A stretch of 64,000 nt of DNA, from contig NZ_JACVMN010000001.1 in the NCBI RefSeq assembly GCF_014698935.1, positions 1,660,000-1,723,999 on the forward strand, in the 5' to 3' direction. Of the stretch, positions 58,419 through 64,000 are shown piece by piece; the stretch's first letter is position 1; the number at the start of each line of letters is the position of its first letter. Made by a program: the position numbers and the translations under genes. Under the pieces are notes generated by a model, which was given only the letters and a program-made list of their open reading frames with translations, was not told where the DNA came from and did not search any database. This stretch comes from Flagellimonas sp. S3867. GTDB lineage: Bacteria; Bacteroidota; Bacteroidia; Flavobacteriales; Flavobacteriaceae.

Positions 58419-59291
58419 TTAATTTTTAACGGCCCACATTTCCACTTCGACCAATAAAGTCATCAATAAACCAGATTCTACAGCTGTACGGACAGGTTTC
58501 GGGTCTTGAAAGTAGTGTTTGTACACTTCATTGAACCTTGGCCAATCGTTAATGTCCTTTAGGTAAACATTTACCTTGAACACATTTTGTAAGGAACAAC
58601 CCGCTGTGGCCAATTGTTGACTACAGTTATCCAAAGTATATGCGGTCTGATCTTCAATAGTATCACCAATTACATTACCTTCTTTATCTATAGCTGCTTG
58701 ACCAGAAATAACCACCAGTTTTCCGGGATTAATCTCCAAAACCGGAGAGTAGGGACCCGCTGTTTTATGCTGTCCTGCACTTTTTGGAAGGTTTTTACCA
58801 ATTTTAGAAATGCTGTTCTCTTCTTGCAATAAGGGTATATAACCTGTGAAACCACATATTTTCCAAACACCATTCACTTTTCTGCATCTGTACAACGTTT
58901 GCCAATCGGTGTTGATTTCTGTACCGTCTTTTTGTTTTATCGGACCGTAAAATTTTTTATGTAAAAGCGCAAAATCATCTTTTATTTCTATTTGCTGCAA
59001 TATGGTTACCCTATGTAGTGCGTCTTCTTTATCTTCGACCAAATCAAGTTGGCCGAATTCTTTGGCCTGTTTTAACCATTCTTCTTGATATGATTCCAGA
59101 CTTGGGTATTTGAGTTCCCATGTATCAATATTATGCTGTTTTCCGGCATCAATTCCAGTAAAACCATCAACTACAAAATCATTTGCCACCATTTCCCAAT
59201 CTTGTCCCACAAAGGCTTTGATATCTCTTTCCACTAACATTTCCCAGATATACGCTCTATCCTTATCGTCTGTGAACGGGTTGTTTTTCAT
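58419..59291 (-). CDS. SnoaL-like/RidA fusion protein
   Basis: This 290-residue protein joins two domains. Residues about 1-155 look like an NTF2/SnoaL-type fold (KAFVGQDWEMVANDFVVDGF; DTWELKYPSLESYQEEWL; DWQTLYRCRKVNGVWKICGF). Residues about 168-290 are a RidA/YjgF domain (KTAGPYSPVLEINPGKLVVI followed by SGQ; Arg268 in PVRTAVESG and Glu282 in LVEVEMWA, matching the catalytic Arg and Glu of active imine deaminases). RidA proteins hydrolyse enamines/imines released by PLP or dehydratase chemistry. It overlaps the enolase-family gene by four bases. Confidence 0.82.
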   Translation of the reverse strand: MKNNPFTDDKDRAYIWEMLVERDIKAFVGQDWEMVANDFVVDGFTGIDAGKQHNIDTWELKYPSLESYQEEWLKQAKEFGQLDLVEDKEDALHRVTILQQIEIKDDFALLHKKFYGPIKQKDGTEINTDWQTLYRCRKVNGVWKICGFTGYIPLLQEENSISKIGKNLPKSAGQHKTAGPYSPVLEINPGKLVVISGQAAIDKEGNVIGDTIEDQTAYTLDNCSQQLATAGCSLQNVFKVNVYLKDINDWPRFNEVYKHYFQDPKPVRTAVESGLLMTLLVEVEMWAVKN

Positions 59292-60421
59292 GCTTTAAAC
59301 TCTTTTTGATTTGTCTGATAATCCCTGATAGCATCCCTATCGGGTTCTACTCCAAGTCCATTGCCCTTTGGAAGGTGCACAAACGGGGGTTCCATTTGCA
59401 AGGGTTCTTTTAATAGATCATGCTCTCGTATCAATCTTCCGAAAATATCACTTGGCCAAACACATGATTCTGCAGCGGCCGCAGAGTGCACATACATGGC
59501 TTCCATAATACCGAGGTCTATTTCCGATCCATGCCAACAGGGAAGCTCAGCAGCGACCGCAATATGGTCCAATCGTTGAAAATTGGCCAATCCACAATTA
59601 AAATTGAACCCATCTACCGCTTCTTGCCGAATGGCCTGAATGCTGTCTTTTATTCGTTGACCATGAAGTATATATGGCAATGAAACATGCAGTACGATAG
59701 GAATGGAACTGTATGCTCTTAATTTTGCGTACTCATTTAATTGCCATCTGGGGATGGGATCTTCTAAACAGAGAACGTTTCCAACCTCGGACAATCCATC
59801 TAATCTTTTTTTTGTTTCGTAAGCATGGTTCCACCGTTCGTTAGGGTCCAGAATAACTTTCATTTCAGGTGCTGCATCGGCAATAGTCTGGCACCAACCT
59901 ACTACATCATCTTCTAGATCGGTCTTGAATTTTAAACAGTCATAGCCCATTTTTTGAAATTTGAATGCCAAATCCTTAATATCATTACTCCGACGGTGAC
60001 TGGACCAGGCTCCAACCTTAATTTTGTCTTTGACAGGTCCGCCCAACAAATCAACTACCCTTAGATCTTTTAATTTTGCGTAGGCATCCCAAATTGCACA
60101 CTCAAAACCATCATATTCCCTACTAAAAACAAAGGGTAATTTTTGAAGTATCAAATTTTCTATATCAACATTCAATAATTGCTGGCAAATTTCCTCTACA
60201 ACATTCCAATTATGACCTCGATATAGTTCTCCCCATCCTATTATTCCGTTGCTCAATTCAAGTTCCACCAATAGTTTAGGAATTTGATCAAACTGCATGC
60301 TCCACCCCGATTTGGCGCCTACAGGCAGTTTATGCAGCGGTTTATTTATTCCATCGCTCTCAATAGTTCCCGCATGGGTTGGCACTTTTACTTCGTAAAG
60401 ATGAATATGTACTATTTTCAT
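59288..60421 (-). CDS. enolase-superfamily (mandelate racemase/muconate lactonizing type) enzyme
   Basis: The 377-residue protein has the N-terminal capping domain (WSMQFDQIPKLLVELELSNG) and a barrel with the KxK base pair Lys164-Lys166 in DCLKFKTD, metal ligands Asp192 in VILDPNERW and Glu220 in CLEDPIPR, and His297 in PCWHGSE. The third metal ligand, usually Glu/Asp about 25 residues after the second, is not evident: the region reads PIVLHVSLPY. It is probably a sugar-acid dehydratase or epimerase of a divergent subgroup. It overlaps both neighbouring genes by four bases. Confidence 0.82.
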   Translation of the reverse strand: MKIVHIHLYEVKVPTHAGTIESDGINKPLHKLPVGAKSGWSMQFDQIPKLLVELELSNGIIGWGELYRGHNWNVVEEICQQLLNVDIENLILQKLPFVFSREYDGFECAIWDAYAKLKDLRVVDLLGGPVKDKIKVGAWSSHRRSNDIKDLAFKFQKMGYDCLKFKTDLEDDVVGWCQTIADAAPEMKVILDPNERWNHAYETKKRLDGLSEVGNVLCLEDPIPRWQLNEYAKLRAYSSIPIVLHVSLPYILHGQRIKDSIQAIRQEAVDGFNFNCGLANFQRLDHIAVAAELPCWHGSEIDLGIMEAMYVHSAAAAESCVWPSDIFGRLIREHDLLKEPLQMEPPFVHLPKGNGLGVEPDRDAIRDYQTNQKEFKA

Positions 60422-61227
60422 TGCTTTGTTTTATTCCCCAAAAAACTATTTCCATACAACAAGTTCGTAAAGCCTCCATCCACTATAAGGGTTTGACCTG
60501 TAATGGATCTTGCCAAATCTGATAACAAGAACACAACGGCATTGCCACAGTCACGAGGGGATATGAAGTGTTTTAAGCTTTGATATTCATCTCGTTGTTG
60601 TTCTTCCCATTGCTTGGGATTATCTGACCATGTCGCAATGGCTTCTCTACCCTGTTCTGAATCTACGTACCCAGGAGCCACTGCATTGCATCGAATTCCA
60701 TACTCCCCAAGTTCTACAGACATGCCCCTGGTAAGCCCCTCTACTGCCATTTTTGCACTTGAATAAATTGCATGGTTTAAGGTAGTAGCGTGTGCATGTA
60801 CTGATGATATATTTACCAAATGACCAATTTGATTATTGGCGATAAGTTGGTTGGCAAACGCTTTGGCCATCAACCAAACTCCTTTAACATCTATATTATA
60901 TAATTGATCAAACTCTGATTCGGTTGTGTTATGTGCTCTTTTCCGTAATCCAATGCCAGCGTTGTTGACAAGACCGTGTACAACACCATATTCTTTGTTG
61001 ATAAAAGCGAACATATCATCAACTTCATTGGGGATACTAACATCACAGGGAACTCCAATAGCGTTCGGGTATTTTTCAAGAGCTTCATTAATTTTTCCGC
61101 TATCCAAATCATTTATTATTATCTGTCCCCCCGACTTAGCTATTGCTTCACATATTCCAGCTCCAACACCAATTCCTGCTCCTCCGGTGACCAAATATCT
61201 TTTACCTGAACAATCTATTTTCAGCAT
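60418..61227 (-). CDS. SDR family oxidoreductase
   Basis: About 269 residues from MLKIDCSGKRYLVTGG; a longer reading adds 25 residues that precede the fold. The cofactor loop is a variant, VTGGAGIGVGAGICEAIA. NNAG is in GLVNNAGIGLRKR, catalytic Ser in VNISSVHAHA, and YxxxK in AIYSSAKMAVEGL; the C-terminus SITGQTLIVDGGFTNL is classical. It would oxidise a sugar, sugar acid or keto-deoxy intermediate with NAD(P). It overlaps the enolase-family gene by four bases. Confidence 0.9.
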   Translation of the reverse strand: MLKIDCSGKRYLVTGGAGIGVGAGICEAIAKSGGQIIINDLDSGKINEALEKYPNAIGVPCDVSIPNEVDDMFAFINKEYGVVHGLVNNAGIGLRKRAHNTTESEFDQLYNIDVKGVWLMAKAFANQLIANNQIGHLVNISSVHAHATTLNHAIYSSAKMAVEGLTRGMSVELGEYGIRCNAVAPGYVDSEQGREAIATWSDNPKQWEEQQRDEYQSLKHFISPRDCGNAVVFLLSDLARSITGQTLIVDGGFTNLLYGNSFLGNKTKQ

Positions 61228-61264
61228 GTTCCTTTGTTCTATTTTTTCTTTTATTGAGAAAACC

Positions 61265-62017
61265 TCAATACGTTGCCCTTCCTCCAGAAAGATCAAACAC
61301 AAATCCAGTATTAAAGCTTGCCTCCTTAGATACTATCCAACAAGCTAGGGCTGCCGCTTCTTCTGTAGTACCCAATCTTCCCATCGGTATTTTAGAGGTC
61401 ATATATGCTATCATTTTAGGGTCGGTATCCTGGTTCATAGGGGTTGAAATTACCGCAGGTGCGATACCGTTAATGGTAATTCCTGTATCGGCATATTCCT
61501 TTCCCGTGCCCTTGACCAAACCCATCATACCAGATTTGCTGGCCGCATAACCAACCATTCCCGGGTTTCCTTCTTTACCTCCAATGGATGTAAAATGTAA
61601 TATTCTACCATAGTTTTGCTTAATCATCTGAGGTAGTACAGCTTTTGTAACAATAAATGCCCCCGTTAAGTTAACTTCAAGAACTTTTTGAAAATCCTGA
61701 AGGGAATAGTCCAAAATCTTGGTTGCCGATGGTCCAACTATACCCGCAGTATTAACCAAAATATCTAGGCGACCACTTTGCTCAATAACCTTCCCAACAA
61801 TATCAAGTATTTCATTTTCTTCGCAAATATTAGCGGTATAAATTGATGCATTTAATCCAATCTGTCCGAACTCCAACTTACATTGTTCGAGGTCTTTCTC
61901 CAAAACATCTATTATATAAACATAAGCGCCTTCCAATAAGAGTCGCTCAGCTACTTTTTTCCCAATACCCCGGGCACCGCCAATAACTATGGCTACCTGA
62001 TCTTCAAACCTTTTCAT
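61265..62017 (-). CDS. SDR family oxidoreductase
   Basis: This second SDR of the operon has 250 residues. It has AIVIGGARGIGKKVAERL, NTAG in ILVNTAGIVGPS, catalytic Ser in LHFTSIGGKEGN, YxxxK in VGYAASKSGMMGL and a short C-terminus (FNTGFVFDLSGGRATY). It resembles 3-oxoacyl-ACP reductase/2-keto-3-deoxy-sugar-acid dehydrogenase types. It lies 37 bp upstream of the other SDR and 46 bp downstream of the RraA-like gene. Two SDRs beside a dehydratase suggest successive oxidations of one substrate. Confidence 0.9.
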   Translation of the reverse strand: MKRFEDQVAIVIGGARGIGKKVAERLLLEGAYVYIIDVLEKDLEQCKLEFGQIGLNASIYTANICEENEILDIVGKVIEQSGRLDILVNTAGIVGPSATKILDYSLQDFQKVLEVNLTGAFIVTKAVLPQMIKQNYGRILHFTSIGGKEGNPGMVGYAASKSGMMGLVKGTGKEYADTGITINGIAPAVISTPMNQDTDPKMIAYMTSKIPMGRLGTTEEAAALACWIVSKEASFNTGFVFDLSGGRATY

Positions 62018-62063
62018 TTTGATATATAAATCTCTTTTAACAGATTATTGAAGGAATCTTCAC

Positions 62064-62753
62064 CTACATTATTCCATATTTTTTAAATGCTTCAACAGCA
62101 GGCATTCCATTTTCGATTGCCCTTTGAACCACTTTCTCTCCTTTGGCCTTTTCCAAGGCTGCCTCAATTACATTTTTTTCAATTTTTTGAGGGATAATAC
62201 AAACACCATCAATATCTCCGAAAACAATATCTCCCGGTTCAATTCGAACCCCTTGAATCTCTATGGGAACTCGAAAATCAATAACCTTTCCTCTTGGTCC
62301 CTGATCTTGAGCATAGCTGCCATACGAAAAAGTTGGAAAATCCAACTTTAAAATACCTTTGGTATCTCTTGAGTATCCATCCACAACTGTACCCATGGCG
62401 CCACATTGCATTGCTCTACTACTCATTAATTCGCCCCAAAGCGCATATGTAGGGGATGATCCGGTACAGATATATACCTCATTTTTCTTTAAATCATCCA
62501 AAGCTTCCAACATCAAACCAAATGGCTTGGACATTACCGGATTGTTCAGATTCTCAGAACTTTCGTTATAACAGTCCGCCTCCAAAACAGGCATGGCACG
62601 GCCAACTAAAATCATATCTGCTCGCAAGGGTTGAATCTGGGGAGGTAAAAACTGATGTAAAAAACCCATTTTGTCCATCACATCTCCAATCACCGCCGAA
62701 AATAGTTCCTTCTTCATTTGAGCAAATAGCTCATCGTCACTCATAAGATCCAT
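62064..62753 (-). CDS. RraA-like / 4-hydroxy-4-methyl-2-oxoglutarate aldolase family protein
   Basis: The 229-residue protein belongs to the RraA/HMG-aldolase fold. Visible motifs are SAVIGDVMDKMGF, LWGELMSSRAMQCGAMGTVV followed by DGYSRDTKGIL (the G-x20-RD signature that binds substrate and metal) and GDIVFGDIDGVCIIPQ. Family members cleave 2-keto-4-hydroxy acids to pyruvate or decarboxylate oxaloacetate, or inhibit RNase E. As first gene of a catabolic operon an aldolase role is more likely. The N-terminal helix MDLMSDDELFAQMKKELF is longer than in short RraA proteins. Confidence 0.82.
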   Translation of the reverse strand: MDLMSDDELFAQMKKELFSAVIGDVMDKMGFLHQFLPPQIQPLRADMILVGRAMPVLEADCYNESSENLNNPVMSKPFGLMLEALDDLKKNEVYICTGSSPTYALWGELMSSRAMQCGAMGTVVDGYSRDTKGILKLDFPTFSYGSYAQDQGPRGKVIDFRVPIEIQGVRIEPGDIVFGDIDGVCIIPQKIEKNVIEAALEKAKGEKVVQRAIENGMPAVEAFKKYGIM

Positions 62754-62911
62754 ACATTTTTAACATTTAAACAAAGGAAAAGTAGTTAAATTAAGAATTG
62801 CCTTGTTGTTTTAGATTAAAATTCCATTAATAGTTTTATTTCAGCTACTAAATTCTCAACAAAAAACGATACAAAATCAATAATGAAGGTATTTTTATGG
62901 TATTTTGATTG

Positions 62912-62944
62912 CAAAATTATTATTCTTGGAATCACTAATGCAAA
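62912..62944 (-). promoter_or_regulatory. predicted promoter of the RraA-to-symporter operon
   Basis: On the minus strand TTTG, a 21-base spacer and TAATTTTG fit the Bacteroidota promoter consensus. Transcription would begin about 150 bases before the RraA-like start codon, in the intergenic region shared with the divergent AraC gene, whose product probably binds here. Confidence 0.4.
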
Positions 62945-62980
62945 AAATTAAGTGGAAGTATATCGTTTTATCAATCTTGA

Positions 62981-63868
62981 ATGAAAGCTAAACTCGTAGA
63001 TCGCAGTAATCCGTTAAACCAATCATTTAGCACTAGTTATTTGGATGAAAAATATTTCTTTAAGGTATGGCATTATCATCCAGAACTAGAATTGGTAATT
63101 ATACTTGAAAGCAAGGGAACACAATTTGTTGGTGATAGCATTGAGCGGTTTAAAGACGGTGATGTTCTTTTAATTGGTAAAAATTTGCCACACCTTATGC
63201 TTAACGACATTGAGTACTTCGAAGATGGGTCCATGCTTCCTGCCAGGGCCATAGTAATTAATTTTGAGCGCTATTTTACCGGCAACACCTTTCTTTCTTT
63301 ACCAGAAATGAAATCAATTAATACATTTTTAAGCTTAAGTGAGCGAGGCATCAAATTCTCAGGACCGATTAAACAATATGTACGGGAAATGGCTCTCACC
63401 ATATTGTCTTCAAAAGGCTTTGAACGTATACTTCTATTTATTAAACTATTACATACAATTTCAAATACTTCAGAATATAGATTACTGTCTAGTGCTGCTT
63501 TTTCAATTTCGGTTGGTAACATTGAAAAAAGTAGAATGGGAAAAGTCTATGATTATGTCATGAACAATTTTGATAAAGCAATCAGTCTTAAAAAAGTTGC
63601 TGAAATTGTTCATATGAACCCTACTGCTTTTTCAAGATATTTTAAGCAAAATCACAAGGAAAATTTCACACAGTATGTCAATGAGGTTAGGATTAGGTTT
63701 GCTTGTAAGCTGCTATTGGAAAAAAAATTAAATGTTTCAGAGATATGTTATAGGGCTGGCTACAATAATATTTCAAACTTCAATAGGCAATTTAGAATAA
63801 TCAAAGGAGTATCTCCAAAGGAGTACATTAGATCATATACCCCACTTAGCACAAACAAAAAGCAATAG
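62981..63868 (+). CDS. AraC family transcriptional regulator with cupin sensor domain
   Basis: The 295-residue regulator has an N-terminal cupin-like ligand-binding part (KVWHYHPELELVIILESKGT; FKDGDVLLIGKNLPHLML) and a C-terminal AraC double helix-turn-helix (ISLKKVAEIVHMNPTAFSRY followed by FKQNHKENFTQYVNEVRIRF; LNVSEICYRAGYNNISNFNR then QFRIIKGVSPKEY). It is divergent from the eight-gene catabolic operon and is its likely ligand-responsive activator. About 230 bp lie between the two starts. Confidence 0.9.
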   Translation: MKAKLVDRSNPLNQSFSTSYLDEKYFFKVWHYHPELELVIILESKGTQFVGDSIERFKDGDVLLIGKNLPHLMLNDIEYFEDGSMLPARAIVINFERYFTGNTFLSLPEMKSINTFLSLSERGIKFSGPIKQYVREMALTILSSKGFERILLFIKLLHTISNTSEYRLLSSAAFSISVGNIEKSRMGKVYDYVMNNFDKAISLKKVAEIVHMNPTAFSRYFKQNHKENFTQYVNEVRIRFACKLLLEKKLNVSEICYRAGYNNISNFNRQFRIIKGVSPKEYIRSYTPLSTNKKQ

Positions 63869-63875
63869 TTATAAA

Positions 63876-63910
63876 ACAAAAAAAGGCCCTTTACATGTGT
63901 AAAGGGCCTT
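63876..63910 (-). terminator. rRNA operon terminator
   Basis: AAGGCCCTTTACA/TGTAAAGGGCCTT forms a near-perfect stem and, on the minus strand, is followed by TTTTTGTTTTATAAC. It lies just beyond the 3' end of the 5S rRNA gene. On the plus strand the hairpin could also end the AraC transcript but lacks a T-run. Confidence 0.85.
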
Positions 63911-63915
63911 CAAGG

Positions 63916-64000
63916 AAGGCGGCGACCTACTCTCCCACTTGGTATAGCAGTACCATCGGCGCAAACGGGCTTAACTTCCCTGTTCGGAATGGAAAGGGGT
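63916..64000 (-). rRNA. rrf: 5S ribosomal RNA, 3' part (cut by window edge)
   Basis: The minus strand carries the conserved 5S segments CCATTCCGAACAGGGAAGTTAA, shortened here as GAACAGGGAAGTTAAGCCCG, then GCCGATGGTACTGC and GGGAGAGTAGGTCGCCGCC. These match the 3' two-thirds of bacterial 5S rRNA. The 5' end, and presumably 23S and 16S, lie beyond the right edge. Confidence 0.93.

Noticed and set aside
1..64000. Prophage, insertion sequence, CRISPR array or defence island
   Set aside because: No integrase, transposase, cas gene, regularly spaced repeat or phage structural gene was found on either strand.

Overview
The window is chromosomal DNA from a Bacteroidota bacterium, most likely a marine member of the Flavobacteriaceae. 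The evidence is the gene set: gliding and type IX secretion components (gldJ, porV), a SusC/SusD outer-membrane uptake pair, DUF4270 and DUF4907 lineage proteins, the PafA phosphatase, split pyruvate dehydrogenase genes (pdhA and pdhC without pdhB), NhaD beside exbB-exbD-tonB-folC, AT-rich DNA, and promoter-like TAnnTTTG boxes. The genus cannot be named from this alone. I see no phage, plasmid, insertion sequence or CRISPR array.

Layout: 0-19 kb is housekeeping. It holds the start of a hypoxanthine phosphoribosyltransferase gene, purK-purE, an M3 peptidase, an ECF sigma factor with a small zinc-finger partner, a UbiA-like membrane protein, gcvP, a small lipid/glycan-type group (ketoacyl synthase III, methyltransferase, glycosyltransferase 2, 2-hydroxyacid dehydrogenase), pafA, an MlaE/MlaF lipid transporter pair, a DUF389 protein, GDP-mannose synthesis and a SprT-like protein. 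From 19 to 29.5 kb come an SDR, an M28 peptidase lipoprotein, pdhC-pdhA, cdd, porV, gldJ, murF, a DCC-family protein, a tRNA-Val and a QueD-like gene. The large porU gene often found between porV and gldJ is not there.

From 30 to 43.6 kb lie surface systems. First is a SusC-SusD-lipoprotein operon with a short AraC-type regulator upstream, then a second tRNA-Val. Next an outer-membrane barrel plus DUF4270 lipoprotein pair faces a kelch lipoprotein, a DUF4907 protein and a LytS/LytTR two-component system. From 43.6 to 56 kb come folC-tonB-exbD-exbB-nhaD, an acyl-CoA dehydrogenase and the glutamate synthase pair gltB-gltD.

The accessory highlight is 56.0-63.9 kb. Eight genes on the minus strand form one tightly packed operon: RraA-like aldolase, two SDR dehydrogenases, an enolase-superfamily dehydratase, a SnoaL-RidA fusion, a creatininase-family hydrolase, a sodium:solute symporter and a 42-residue membrane protein. 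A cupin/AraC regulator is transcribed divergently. Together they read as a complete uptake, oxidation, dehydration and cleavage route for an unknown sugar acid or related hydroxy acid, possibly nitrogen-containing. The window ends inside a 5S rRNA gene, the distal end of an rRNA operon on the minus strand.
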